DNA of 64,000 nt, from positions 16,624,001 through 16,688,000 of the forward strand of contig NC_058339.1 in the NCBI RefSeq assembly GCF_905475395.1, read 5' to 3'. The stretch's first letter is position 1. Each line of letters opens with the position of its first letter. The notes beneath the pieces are model-generated. The model searched no databases. It was not told the origin of the DNA and saw only the letters and a list, made by a program, of their open reading frames with translations. Of the stretch, positions 48,216 to 61,293 are shown piece after piece. The position numbers and the translations under genes were made by a program. Source of the stretch: Chrysoperla carnea (taxonomy: Eukaryota; Arthropoda; Insecta; Neuroptera; Chrysopidae).

Positions 48216-49999
48216 TGAATGATTTAATGGTAATTTTATAAGATGACAGCGCTGCGATCGATTCAATTGCACCCAATGAATACTAACGCATCAACAAAAA
48301 AACACAAGAACTTCGCGTTAAATCGTTAAGTCCTTTCTATATTTTACTAGAAAGATAAATATTAACCTGACGAAAAATTATATGGAACTTTTTATTGAAA
48401 GGTCCAATTCAATGATATATAATGTGATGATGCTTCTTTCTATTATATATCCGGAGAAAAATCCAATTTAAATATTACTTTTTTGTTCCTCTCAAAGATC
48501 ATATGACGGAATATAGGTCATATTTTTTACACGCGTTGGCCTATTTTGTCTTCTCTTAATCTACCGCTCTCTATAAGCGTTAAAAGAGTAGGTATATTTT
48601 CGGTATCTATGATATTTATGCATTCACTATCCATATAATGTAACTGATTCTACTATTTCTAGTGGGTTAGTATTAAAGTTAGTACTCACTATACCAAAAG
48701 AAGATAGATGATGTTTTATATTTTCGCTGTTTCTAACATCACCACCATCCATCCAAGCCGAACATGCTTGATACCACTATTATGCTTCCAGATATAAAAT
48801 GTATATTTTATACAAAAGAAATAAAAAGTATCTACCTACCTACCTACCAAACTACACCTACTCGAATCTATCTACATACTCTCTTAGTCTCTTATATAAT
48901 GTGACAGTTGAAATGTGGGCTACAGGTTTGGATTTAGTGTTTAATTTTATTATAAACATCAAATACTATCTGTAAAAGTATATGTTTTTTATTACTATTA
49001 TCATTTATCATAAAGATTTTGCATTTTACAAAAAGAATAAAATTGTGTAAATGAATTTTATTTTTATTCCTAAGTGTATAAGAATATAAGTGCTATATAG
49101 TGGTTTTACCCTCATTTTCTTCACTTCTAGCTCGAAGATTCTTCTGTAACTTAAAAAAAATAAAAATAAAATAACGAATTTTTGAATTGAATTGAATTGA
49201 ATTTAATAAACTCAACATTAACAGACGCTGATATATTCGTAATATATACACCAAATTAACAATGATTAACGTATCTCTGCGACGTATCTTTTTCCATCAT
49301 TAGCCAAAAGCATTTGGGCTTATCTCTAATCGAAATGCGAGTATAATTCAAATAATTTATCGAGGAAGTTGCGAAATATTTGAAGTCGGATCAAACCAAG
49401 GTCGCCTAATAAATGAGAATTGTTATAAACGTGAATTTCTTTCTATTTCAACTTAAGTATCTACTATTGATATTAATTTATCAATTGAATGAGTTATTTA
49501 AGTAGGTACCACTGATACTTAACTACTCAAAGCATCCACAATATGTTAGAATTGCTTTGAATTTAGTAGCTGTTAAAATTTCGTAGTTTATGATTTTCTA
49601 CTAGCTACATTCACGGTTGTCGATAATTCTAGCTAGAAGAATTTCCAGCTGAAGAAAATAACCTTTATGGTGTCAAATATCATTAAAACGTAAAAAAACA
49701 GCTTTCATAAAACAATATTTACCTAGAAAAACTGTCGAAAATATGATTTGCCAAATAATTACTTTACCAGACTATTCTAAGCCAAGGTCTTGAGGTATGT
49801 TTTTGCTCCTTATTTGTTTTTAAACCATTGGTGCATTAGACAGAAGCTTAAGTACCAGGAATAAAGTACAGGCATGCCAAAGATAATATTAACTTAAGTA
49901 ATTGGGCAATCCTGCTAAGGAAGACTCTATCAATTTTAATTGGAACCTTTTTATAGGTCACTTTATAGACAAAGAATTTCACTTGGAAAAATATGGGTA
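48216..49999. other. Intergenic, nothing recognised
   Basis: AT-rich, with a short (CTAC)n tract near 48,835. No exon-like segments seen. Confidence 0.3.
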
Positions 50000-50575
50000 T
50001 GAGTATGGGTATGGGTTGGAGGTTAGCGGGCCATGCTCGAGCATCGGGCCTCGAAGCAATGGTTCAGAGCACCTAGCCAAATAGACCCATGTACTTTATC
50101 CCCGCTATGCTCTTCAATGGCTATTATAACCAACTGATGTACTGAAACCCAGGATCTGCCTAGCGCTGAGTTTCCTAATTTCTTCTGGTTCGACTATGGC
50201 CGGACCAAACCAATTCCTTCGTTGCTGTATGAGCGCCGGGCAGTAACAGAGAAAGTGGATCGATGTTTCTTCTGAATTTTTTTCGCATCTATCACACGCG
50301 GGAGATTGTCTTTTTCTAATCTGATGTTAGAACTTGTTCAGGTTATCATGCCCTGTGAGTAACTCTACGATGACTCTTATATCAGCTCTGTTTAGTTTCA
50401 AGATCTCCTCGGCTCTGTTACCGAGCGAGTTTCCTTCACCCAACAGGCTTTTGGCGATTCGCCCTCCCTCGTAGCTGGTCCATGCCTTTAATTGTTGGTT
50501 TTTCAGATTATCTGCTAATCTGTTAAGACCTTCTTGGTATGGCATCCTCGCAAGCTTTTCTTGAGTGGGAGCCAT
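49990..50575 (-). pseudogene. LINE C-terminal (RNase H-like/CCHC-type end) fragment with 3' UTR
   Basis: Read on the minus strand from 50,575: LKAWTSYEGGRIAKSLL, then LTGHDNLNKF, a stop, then CDRCEKNSEETSIHFLCYCP, ALIQQRRNWFG and ILGF to a stop at 50,114. The order 'LTGHxxLNxxL ... C..C...EETxxHxLxxCPAL...R' is the typical end of non-LTR retrotransposon proteins. The in-frame stop and missing upstream domains show it is dead. 49,990-50,113 looks like the 3' UTR, ending in a degenerate ACCCATACTCATACCCAT tail, as such elements often have. It lies just past the 3' end of the canopy-family gene. Confidence 0.75.
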
Positions 50576-50724
50576 GGAATTTCACTTTATTGGCATACTT
50601 TTTTTGCACTTGTTTTATTTATGCTATTAAATTTATAATTCAGAATAAATTTTATTGTTTTTATTATTACATATTTTTACAACACCTAGATATTTTACAA
50701 TAATTTAGCAATTATTGTTGATAT

Positions 50725-52802
50725 TCATGTATCATCATTATTGACATCAACATCCTTCATGTATTTGCCTGAACGAATTTCAACCACATTTAAATCACCC
50801 AAATTTTCATTTGAGGCGTTTTTATTATTTTCAGTGTAATACGATATTTCATCTTTATATTCTAAACATTCACGATTACTTCGTTGCAATGCACGATCTT
50901 CACACAAATATTTGATCATTGGTATGTCTTGATAATTGAAATACCAGGCTTCTATATCCTTTTCATGTTTTTCTATTAAAGCTTCACACTAAAATCAATT
51001 ACAAACTTTACAAGTTAAATTAATAATGATCAAATTTTTAGTTTTTAACATAAAATGGTATTTTGCTTTATCATCTCAATGTTTGACTTGCATTTGAGCC
51101 AATGGCAATGTTTTATTTGATTATAGTCGCACTCTTATCAAAAATCCTCGGTGATTTTATACAATAGGGTATTCCAATATTTTTGAAAAAGTACTTCAAA
51201 ATGTTGATTTTGCTAATAAAAAGCCACCAAAAATTTATTTCGGAAAAATACACACGCTTTCTTGCCAAAAACTTAAATTTTAAACCTTTTTTAAACTGTC
51301 AAAAACGCGGACATTCAATTTGATGGCGTAATATGGGTATCACTATACATTTTAACACAAATAAGTTTGACAGATATATTCATAGAAATCTGATTATAAT
51401 ATGTACATAAATACTTATTATCTATGTATATATTATACCCAGCTATCTACACTGAACTAACTGATGGTCTATGTCATCGCAGCAAGGCTTACCCGCGTTT
51501 CAGGTCACGTGATATACAGTTTAAAAATGACGATTTTTAATTTTAATATTTTAAAAGAAAAATGTGCTTTTATGACTCGAAATCAGAATATTTAAATATA
51601 TTTTTACATAAATTTTAACTTTTTTCAAATTTCATGATTTATTTTTGACTAACGATAATACCCTAAAACACACAATACAATAAAGAAATAAAATTGCATA
51701 CTCTAAGGGTGAAATCTTTCTTACTCAGATCGAATTCTTTCTTTTTTTCAACTTGTCGTGTTCTAGAATCTAAAAAATATATTTGTATGCATTAAAAATA
51801 AATTTTTAATTTTATATTCGACATGCTTTTGTATTCGCAATATTTTATGATTTTATTAATAAAATCGGCGAAACAAAGAACGGTGGTAAGCTAAGAATTT
51901 CCTTATTAATAAAAGAAACAAGTGTTGCCGGGTCAATTAAGATTGGATAAATCAAAAATTTGTTGACATAGTTTGGAAATATAGGTATGATACAATTTTA
52001 ATAAAAGCTAAGAGTGTTATGATACCGTCACTATCTATTCTTTTAGGTTAATAATATTTTCTACAAGCAAACATACAGTACGAATATAGTTATGGTCCAA
52101 GTTATAATATAAGGACTTCATTAACTGGCAACGTTAAAATACTTTACAATTATCCAATAGCTTGTAATAGCTCGGAATGCGTCCTTTTTTTTAGATAGCG
52201 CCTTGAAATTCTGTGCAGACGGTTGCTTAGAGATTGGCAATTTGAAAGAATGAGTTAAGGACTCTTCGTATGTCTTAAGACTTATGCGGCAGAGATCTTA
52301 GTGTGCATCACCTCGTTTCGAGAAAAAAATCTTCGGCGCCACTTGCAAATACAAAAGCAATGCAACTTTATTCAATGTCCCGTGGTTGGGCCTCTCGAAT
52401 GATTGTCAAAAATAATGATAGTTTATTTTACTATAGGCCTCAGCTGTTGATTTTATATCATAAATTTTTGAACAAGCGTCTTCCAATATTTCCAACAGTC
52501 GTAATTCGGATGTAATATAATGTTGCTGCCTCCGTGGTACTAAGTTGTCTGTATAATAACCAAGTCCTAGCATATGATGCGGTTGATCTGTTTCACGCAA
52601 ACGTTGTTCAATTAACGCCACCAATGATTTACACACTAACAAATCAGATTTAAAATTAAATGCTTATTCTATACAGCAGTACTTATATTTAAATTTGTTG
52701 GCCAAATTATTTACCTTCACAGTATGAGGGAATGTAATACGGAGCTTTACCAAAACTTGAACTTAAGATAAAAAATATCATAAATATTTTATTGAAGTAC
52801 AT
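50725..52802 (-). CDS. Canopy family (DUF3456, saposin-like) secreted/ER protein, 207 aa
   Basis: Assembled from four exons: 52,802-52,715, 52,635-52,432, 51,769-51,702 and 50,988-50,725. All junctions are GT/AG and all phases agree. The start ATG opens a signal peptide (MYFNKIFMIFFILSSSFG). Then come SYCEVCKSLVALIEQ (C28, C31), SELRLLEILEDAC (C84), CEALIEKHEKDIEAWYF (C121) and IKYLCEDRALQRSNREC (C149, C161). Exactly six cysteines in saposin order, CEVCK and SELRLLE..E..C, and DIEAWYF near the end are hallmarks of canopy proteins, closest in wording to vertebrate CNPY3/4. Those act in the ER as co-chaperones for receptor folding; the role here is inferred. The spacer between C84 and C121 is shorter than in vertebrate CNPY3/4, and the C-terminus (NNDDT) is acidic without an HDEL-type signal. 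A missed exon in intron 2 cannot be excluded. Confidence 0.8.
51163..51664. mobile_element. ~500-bp MITE, copy 2, inside a canopy-gene intron
   Basis: Has the same ends (AATAGGGTATT / AATACCCT) and interior as copy 1 at 24.4-24.9 kb. It lies wholly within intron 3 (50,989-51,701), ending 37 bp from the 51,702 splice donor, so it does not disturb the exons. Confidence 0.8.
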
Positions 52803-54191
52803 TTTTGGCGTTAACTTTGGTTATTTTCGATTAAGAACAAATATGACCATTTATAGTGTCAAAAAATCTCTCGATGTTTTATGTTTATCATGGCCTACTT
52901 CTATATTGACTTAACTTACATGAGTATGGGATTTTGTTGCTAAGAAAGACTCTATCTAGCAATAGAAAAAAGAACATATGTTAGCTTACATAGATATATA
53001 ATATTTAACGGAAATGTTGTTTACAATTCTGTTTATTGCACACCATAGACATATAAAAAAGGTTAATGTAATAATTTTTGATAACACAAATTTTGTTAAG
53101 GATAATTGTACAAAGCAATAAGATAATTATTTTATTTTAATTTGGGTCATATGTCTTTTAAATATCGTTGAATTGTGCAAAAGTGCAGGCTTTCAAAAAA
53201 TTAAAGATCCTAAATTTTCATGAAAAACTTTGAAATTATAAGTACAAAATTGATTGACTGGGGGAACAAATCGGTACAGCACATTAAAATGTAAAATGAA
53301 GTAGGTATCTTTTGTCTTTTCATTCAATGAAAAATCAAATGAGTCTAACAAATATGGTTAAAATTTTTTTTTTTACTCATGAGCTGATTTCATAGAGTTG
53401 CTCAATTTGATGACAATATCATTGAAATGTTTCGCTTCTTCGATAATACGAGGCATGATTTTAGCTCCATGTTAATGTGTAAGACGGGCGAGAGAACAAA
53501 AATTTTATTTATTTTCTAATTTTTCTGTGAAAAAGAAATCGTTTTTAGGAAAATTAACTCTTGGAAAAAGTTGTTTCTTATTAGCTGACTCTTTTTTACA
53601 TTTAACAGATTAAAAAAAAAGTTAAACGGAATTTGTTTGAGATAACGTAAACATGGTCGATAAGTTATTAAATTTCTTTTTTTATTTTAAAATTATTCAC
53701 AACAGTACACAAGGACATTATTTAGATTATACAATAGGTATATTTTATACCAGTTTTATACACATATTCTTGGCTTACTTCTTTAAAAAATGTAGTAAGT
53801 TATACCTACAGAGTGAGATTTATACTAGTTCGATTGAAAAGAGCTACATCCAGCCACAACCTTTCATATCGGAATCGGCTCTAAGGATTTTGATGAAAAT
53901 TCGTAAACTAATAGTATTTAATATAATATTAAAGTCAAAATTGGGGAAGATAACCATAATTGTGTCTTTTACCTTAAAGAATCTGTATATTTAATTGATA
54001 AACATTTTTAATTTGAGAGTATCAAATTAAAGTATTGATTTCTCTCTACGTTTGCGAGCAAAACATATTTTTAAGGAACTCATTACTCTTCCAAATGATA
54101 CTGGGGTATTTTGCATTTGGAACTGATTAATCTCCAAAAATTTTGTTGATAATAAATAAAGTAATTGTGTTGTGATATTTTTTTAACTTTA
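52803..54191. other. Upstream region of the canopy-family gene; no other gene
   Basis: AT-rich. The 113-aa plus-strand ORF at 53,653-53,994 has biased composition (Phe, Ile, Lys, Tyr) and no motif, so I treat it as chance. No clear core-promoter element was identified. Confidence 0.35.
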
Positions 54192-54930
54192 AAACGTCAT
54201 CAGAAACCAAAAACTTTTTTAATTTTGCTCTATTACATTCAAATTTTATCCAATTTTGATAAACCAAGTATGTAATCCTACTAAATTTGGGTCATACTTT
54301 TCAAATTTGTGATCAAAATTAACCTAGCTCCAATTGATTTCAAAAATGTGGGGTCCTGGTCTCGGAGTTAAGCAGATAAGTGATAGCTAGCGAAAAACTG
54401 ACATCACTGAAAAAAATGACCCAAAATTAGCCGGTTTTAAAAAAAAATTCAGTTTGATCGGATCAAATTTGCCTGTGTTATCAAAAAAATCGAATTTTTT
54501 AACCTGATGACGTCATCAGTATCCAAAAAATTTAATTTTGCTCTATCACTTCCAAAGTTTATCCAATTTTGATAAACCAAGTATGTAATCCTACTAAATT
54601 TTGGTCATACTTTTCAAATTTGTAATCAAAATTAACATATCTCTAATATATTTCAAGAATGTGGAGTCAGGGTCCCGGAAATAGCCATATAAATGATAGC
54701 TATCGAAAAACTGACATCACAGCTGAAAAAAATGACCCAAAATTAGTGGGCTTAAAAAAATTCTAATAAGATCGGATCAAATTTGCCTGTGTTATCAAAA
54801 AAATCGAATTTTTAACTTGATGACGTCATCAGAATCCAAAAAATTTAATTTTGCTCTATCGCATCCAAATTTTATCCAATTTTGATAAACTAAGTATGTT
54901 ATCCTACTAAATTTGAGTCAAATTTTACAA
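54192..54930 (+). repeat. Satellite array, ~313-316-bp monomers
   Basis: The (TG)ACGTCATC landmark occurs at 54,192 (first two bases mutated), 54,508 and 54,821. The same monomer as at 43.6-44.7 kb, in the same orientation. Confidence 0.88.
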
Positions 54931-56029
54931 ATTCTAAATAAGCGAGTGTTAACTTTTATTTTAATTTTATTTCATTTCCGAGTGTTAGCCCTTTCATCAC
55001 CAATTTCAAAACACTGTATACTTTAAGAAAAATACAACTATGAAGCTAAAAAAATATATATATAATACAATTATATGGAATGAAAATTACAATTTTTTTC
55101 CTCGACGTAACAGTCGTAAAAACTCACATAAAATTTTGTTTTTATTATGTAAACTCGTATTTTGTTTCTATGTTTAACAAGTAGTTTTTATATTATATAT
55201 TGTAAATGTTTTTTTAATATCATTTTATCTCTTATTTTAGCGCCATCTGTATTTATAACTGTAATAACTATATATATTTGTAAACATTAAAGCGACTGAA
55301 TCAAGGACAGAAATAATTGCTTAAAAATTATAAACGGAAACTTATTATCGTCTACGATTATTCATTAGGCAACCACATATTGAAAGACAAAAGATGAATA
55401 TGGAAATTATTAAATCAAAGCACAGGCTGTGTAAAACTCCCAAACAGATAATCGGCTAATTTATTTTTGATTTACCAAAAAACCTGAGTTTGATCTTTTA
55501 AACATCCTTCACTTCAAAGGTGCTCCAAGATTCTTACAGTTTGAATAAACTTTACTATATTTCTGATACTTTACTGATTCCACCCTAGTAGAGTCTTTTT
55601 TGGAGAGTCTTTCGACTTTCGGATTCACATACAATGTGTGTTCCGGTTTCCACTTTTTTATGACCAAATATGCAGAGATCATTCTCTATGAGATTGATTT
55701 GGTGTCAATATTTATGTATTATTGTTTTGGTCCAGTGGACTTACGTTAATCTTAGAGGGTCCGGGTGATCCAAATAATTTGATAGTCCATTTTTTTTTCA
55801 CTCATTCAATATTGGGTTGTTTGCAGACATTAATTCTGATTTTGCGAATGCGGGAAATTAACCCATTCACCACCATCTTGGAAAATGACTTTTTTTACGT
55901 TTTGGCCCATATCTTGCGTTCTAATTATTCAAATTTGATTATTTTGATGCCGTTGGCTTTGCCTGCGTTTTATCTTCAAACCCATTTATGAAAGTCAGTT
56001 TCTTTGTGTAACAGTTTGTGTTTCTAACC
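54931..56029. other. Intergenic, nothing certain
   Basis: The 89-aa ORF at 55,722-55,991 falls in a stretch (AAAATGACTTTTTTTACGTT; GCCCATATCTTGCGTTCTAA) that reads like a dispersed repeat rather than a gene. I cannot place it in a protein family. Confidence 0.3.
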
Positions 56030-56260
56030 TAATTTGCGCTTTCACAGGTAAACAGTGATGTTTACGAAAAAATGTTTCAAACAAAAGTTGTTTATTTTTT
56101 TATAAAAAACTGTTTTTACATTAAAACTTTTCTTCTACTTCTAACTGTTTAAAAGATGGATGAATTAGATGGTGTTTAAATTGGTTCTACGCACCCAAGA
56201 CTCAATTGACCTATATTATTCATTTACGAACTGGAACTATTCATTAACGAACATCCTTAC
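56030..56260 (-). repeat. Family A dispersed repeat, fragment
   Basis: TAATTTGCGCTTTCACAGGT, GTGATGTTTACGAAAAAATG, AACAAAAGTTGTTTAT and ACTCAATTGACCTATATT are the reversed 3' part of family A. Confidence 0.65.
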
Positions 56261-56339
56261 TTTCACATTTATAATATATATTGATAGGAATAAGGATAGG
56301 GATAAAAATTTAAATGATTTTGAATGATATAAGAAAAAA

Positions 56340-56476
56340 AAATACTGTTATCGAATTAATTTCGTTTAATCTTAAGTTAAATTTTAAGTGAAAAAAGCAA
56401 CGTTGGTACAATATGGTACATTCTGTTTCCCTATAAACGCACATAGCAAAACAGGTTGGTGAATAAACGTCCTTAA
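56340..56476 (-). repeat. Fragment of the GGACGTTCATGCGT MITE family
   Basis: AACGCACATAGCAAAACAGG and AAACGTCCTTAA are the reversed left end of the MITE at 12,697, including the terminal TTAA. The other end is missing. It sits directly downstream of the first GH1 gene's stop codon. Confidence 0.55.
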
Positions 56477-56494
56477 GTATTAAAATAAATATTT

Positions 56495-59400
56495 CTATAA
56501 ATTGTTTAATTTGGTATTATAAATAATATTCTTATAAACCTTAACAGATGATCGAGCTGTTCTGGGTCTGGATGGATCCGTGTAGTTGATATGAAACATT
56601 CCAAATCTTTTTCTAAAATCCAAAATGAAATATGCAAATAAAAATGATGTACGCGATAAATTTTATCAACTTATATAAATTTTTTACTTACGTGTAGCCT
56701 CGATGCCATTCAAAATTGTCTAATAAACTCCAAGCATAATAACCTAAAATATTGGCACCCTCCGAAATGGCATCAGATACACTTTGTAGGTAACCCTAAT
56801 TTAAATTCGTAATTTTAGTGCGTTAAAATAACGTCGTTATTTTAAACAAGATTACTTGCAGTGTAATTAAATTGTTTGATTTTTATGGTTCAACTTACAT
56901 TCAAATAGTGAATTCTCCCTTGATCATCTAAAGCTTCCTCGCAAAAACCATTTTCAGTAATATACACTGGTATATTATTTGTATAATTCTTTACGTACAT
57001 TAAAGCTTTATAGAAACCCCATGGAACATCGTACAACCAAAAAATATCACTTGCAGGCCAACTTGGATCAACTGTCTTCTTGACTGCCACATCATTATCC
57101 GTCGACGGAGTCAGAACATCAATTTCATCACTCGCATCATTTACATAATTTGTAGAATAATGGTTAATTCCTAAAAAGTCTGCAGTACCTCGAATTTCTT
57201 TAATTTCTTCTTCTGTAAATTCTGGTAAACGTGATTGTCTGAAAGACTGGAGTTTACTCATATTTGCTACACGGTCTTTTACTAATTTTGGAAAGTCACC
57301 GTCTTTCGCAAATATGGGATGAGCGTATATTCCAAACTGTAAAATAATTTCAACAATTAAATTGTTATATACCTTTTAACACTCGAAAAATAACATAGAA
57401 TTTCGAAAATTAAGTCGCATTCTGAATGTTAAAACAATTTAGATCTATCAATTTATGATGGATGATGTCACACAATTTACACCAAGATAGACAATCAATC
57501 ATAATTTTTATTAAGCAAGAGGGCTAATCATCATTAAGGTCATATTTCCCCCTCTTTAGATCCCTCATTTGAAATACTATTTTAGTATTTTCATGTTTTT
57601 GAACAAATGAAATATTTATGCGAAAGAGTTGGAAGGGGGGCCGAGGCATTGACACCAGCAAAATAAACTTTTTAAAGATTCAATTTTTAGATAAATTTTC
57701 GACCCTCTGGCTAAATTTAGGGCAGCTTTTAAATGCACAAGGCCTTAAAAATTGCTAAAATCAGATATTTTTCAAAATATAAATGGGGATAAGGGAGTTG
57801 GTACCCTAAGACCCTCAAAAGAGACTTCGTGAACAATAAGTCAACTTACATAAAGGTTTCCAACCTCCAAGTGTGGAAGTACGAAATTCTCTAAGGCGGG
57901 GAAATCCATAATATTTCGTCCCATAAAAAGGGGAGGAGATGTTACGAAGTCGACATCCCCCAAAAGGTACGAGTAAAACATGTCACGGAACGAGAAACGG
58001 ATTTATAACACACCCCCACTGCTCTCCGTACATACGTCTCTATCTTCGGAGGAAATATGATCAAAAAAAAATTTCTTTTGTTATGCAGCCACTTTATGTT
58101 AATACCGGGTTTGCTAAATTGTAAGACATTCACACTACACGTTTGAAAAGAATGTTCAAATATTTACCATAAACTCTAAATCGCGATTTGCTGCTTCAAT
58201 ATCTTTTGTTGTATTGGTCAAAGGATCTGACCAAGGTATGTCCAATACAAGTCCCACCTTTCCTAAAAATTTTAAAATATTGTCATCATTATTTTTGTTA
58301 CAAAAAAGTAAATAATCAAAAAAATAGAAATCCCGACTGCTTTAAATAAAATTCGAAAGGACAGAAACAAGTTCAGAAGTTTACATAGAGACTTTAACAA
58401 TCATAGCCCATTATTATTTAACAGTCGGGTCCCAAGTGCATGCATATGAGTCAAAATTTCGATAGATTCTCGTTTTAGCATTTAATAATCGAAGAAGCTA
58501 CTCCCTAAGAAGTTTTCCTTTCTTAGCCGGATCATAACTGCCCAAGACGCCATAGCTTTTGAACTCCATTTTTAGTAAAAAGGTATGTAAAAGTTAAAAA
58601 TTTCACCGTACCTCGTAACCGTTGTCGTTCTTATTTCGAATTTAATGGAAAAAACCTTCTATAAAAAAAAATATGTTATTATCTTAAAAAATTACCATTT
58701 TGTTTAGCAAATTCATTTTTATAGACATGGTATGCTTTTGCATGAGCTTTTAATAATGTGTGTGCACATAAATATGGAGCCACAGCATCTAAAGCAACAG
58801 ATCCTAGAGATTTTCCTTCACCCCAAATCATTTCTTTACAAAATTGTTTAGGTTCATTGAGTGTTGCCCAAAGCTTTACACGATCACCAAAATGTTCAAA
58901 AGCCACTCTTGCATAATCGGCAAAATATTCAACCATTCTTGGATTAGTCCAACCACCCAATAATTGTAAGGATTGTGGATGATCCCAATGATAAATTGTT
59001 ACCAAAGGAGTTATATTATTTGCAAGTAATTTATCAATCAATTCATTATAATATCGAATTCCATCTGGATTTACCTTGTTTGAAAATCTGAAAGCAAATT
59101 TTTGTATTAGTCATATAATTAAAAGAAATTGTTTTAACAGAAAAGCCCAAAACCCTAAATATAATGAAGATATTTAGGGTTTCAAAACAATTGTAAGAAA
59201 CTTACCCCTCAGGTAGGATCCGCGGCCAAGACAATGAAAATCGATATGAATCAACTCCAAGCTCTTTTAAAACTTTAATGTCTTCATCAATTTTATGGTA
59301 TGAATCACAAGCTACGTCACCATTTGAATGATCATCAATTTCATTTGTATAATGAGCTATATGATCCCAACAACCTTCAGATTTTCCACTTTCATTCCAT

Positions 59401-60128
59401 GCACCTTCTATTTGAAAAGAAGCAGTTGCAGCACCGAATACGAAGTCTTTTGAAAATACATAGCCACCAAATACTCTGCGTAATTTAAACAAAAAATTAG
59501 TTTTACCTACAATTTAGAAAATAGTAAATTACGATTCATCTTTTTTCGAAAATAAATCGAATCTTAAAATACAAAACGAGATCCATATTTCATAATTCTT
59601 TTCGAAACTAATTTTAGAAAAAGTGGTTAAACATATACATGTTATCGCAATGAACCCTATGGCATAAGTGTGTCTCTCGTGGACAGCCAATATAACCTAG
59701 CTTAACCTATTCTACTTATTTTAGGGCGAAACATGGGCTCGGGAAAATATTAAACAATGTACTATGCACATAATATTCAGGACCTTTTTTTAATATTCAT
59801 TTCAAATTCAAAGAATAGCAAAAAATTAAAATTAGCAAAAAATTTAAAAAAAAAAAAAAATTCATTTATCTTTAGATAAGGGTGAATGAAAATTGTCGAA
59901 GATGGGTTAGAATTTTGTTTTTAAAGTTTATTTGAGAAAATCTCAACAATTGTTATGAGAGGTCAGAGCTGCAACTCATTTTCCTGGCAAGATATCAGTC
60001 TACATCCATTAAAAAAATCAGCATCATCCGAAAAATGCTTAAAAAATATTGCAATAAAAATTAATTTTATAAATAAAAACTTACTGTGAGATTCCGAATA
60101 ATGATAAAAATACAATTTTTTCCCACAT
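56495..60128 (-). CDS. Glycoside hydrolase family 1 (beta-glucosidase/myrosinase-like), complete, 486 aa
   Basis: Seven exons on the minus strand: 60,128-60,085, 59,475-59,206, 59,087-58,696, 58,262-58,168, 57,336-56,899, 56,795-56,692 and 56,612-56,495. All junctions are GT/AG, phases consistent, 1,461 nt. The start gives a signal peptide ([18 protein letters not shown]), so the enzyme should be secreted (gut lumen or similar). GH1 landmarks in order: [36 protein letters not shown] (137-143), TLNEP with acid/base E183, GINHYST, YITENG with nucleophile E395, and WSLLDNFEW (E442, W443). Both catalytic glutamates are present, unlike plant myrosinases, which replace the acid/base. The family hydrolyses beta-glucosides with retention; the substrate cannot be read from the sequence. 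Introns are 609, 118, 433, 831, 103 and 79 bp, several much longer than in the paralogue. The C-terminal tail ([10 protein letters not shown]) departs from the paralogue's usual AKWLKNFI form. Confidence 0.92.
57337..58167 (-). other. Expanded intron 4 of the complete GH1 gene
   Basis: 831 bp, against 199 bp for the same intron in the paralogue. The extra ~600 bp (about 57,480-58,130) is non-coding and GC-richer than neighbouring introns (e.g. GGGGAGGAGATGTTACGAAG). Its source is not recognised. Two short opposing ORFs inside are incidental. Confidence 0.55.
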
Positions 60129-60986
60129 TTTCACTAATAACTAATTTTAATCGCACCGTTGATGAATTTGTAATTAGGAAATATCAAAAGCTAACTTTAT
60201 TTATTGGTTTTGTAGTCTTCTATCTTTTAATTAATTAGAGGTGTAATTAATAAGTTATGATTAATAATTGATTTTATTAGATAAGATAAAAAGTTGAAGT
60301 GAGTTTATAGTAAAATGTCTGTATAATTTTATTTGAGACATAATTTGTGCTAATAATTTATTATAAAGTACAGGCAAGGTAGAATTCAAGGTTTATAGAA
60401 AAGAAACAATAATTGCTTTAATCCTCCTGACTTAAATATGAATGTTCTTGAGAAGTTTTACTGTAGATACGTTACAGGTACGTGTTATAACATTGTAGGT
60501 TTGCAATAAGATATTTATTTTTAAGTATTACAAATTTTTATCAAAAATCGAGTATCTATACAAACCGGTTCTAAGATAAAAATATAAAGTTGTTCTGGTA
60601 GTATATCCCTGCCCCAACCCGGGGGATTAACGGGTAGATAATAAATATTTCTACACTGATTTGTGATAAATCGATAAAAATAAAATATTTGTTTCTTATT
60701 TTTCAAGTACATTTATGCAGTTACATATTTCGGCTTATCTAATCCAACACCTGTTTTAAAATGATTGGCTGTCTCATTACTCAAAATAGTATGATAAGAA
60801 TCAAACGGTTAGAAAAGGTCAAATTAGTCTTGAATAGGTACTTCGATTAGGTATAAATACTCGTTACCAAATTGAAAACCCACTTCTGGATAAAAAATTG
60901 TGTTCCTTTATTTTTAATTTAAAAAATGTAGTTTTAAAAACTAAAAACACACTTATGCGCGCGTAAAATCTTACAAAAACAACCTA

Positions 60987-61190
60987 AAATCGCAAAACGC
61001 GACGTAAAGCTGATATTTTGATAGAAAATAAGGGCAAATGATGGCTAGAAGGCGATGTCAAGCTACTTTTTTAGCTTTATATCGCAGGTAGCACAACCTC
61101 TTTTTATACTTACAGAACGTAGTTTCACACTTTCCTAAGGGGTTAAAATAACATACCAAAAAAGTAGCTTTACATCGCGTTTTGCGATTT
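60987..61190. repeat. Fold-back element between GH1 genes
   Basis: The arms (AAATCGCAAAACGCGACGTA... and ...TACATCGCGTTTTGCGATTT) are 25 nt long and pair at 24 positions, about 204 bp end to end. Inner TAGCTTTATATCGC sequence partly repeats the same theme. Likely a small MITE. Confidence 0.7.
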
Positions 61191-61293
61191 AAATGTAGAA
61201 TTCAACTGGCGTTAATTAACATGTGGGCTAAAAAACAAAAATAACTTTTATGTTAATTAATAAAAAATTATATTGTTGTATTAAATACCGGGG

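Noticed and set aside
53653-53994. 113-aa plus-strand ORF as a gene
   Set aside because: Biased composition, no motif, no splice or signal context; expected by chance in AT-rich DNA.
55722-55991. 89-aa ORF as a gene
   Set aside because: Lies in sequence that reads like a dispersed repeat; no recognisable domain.
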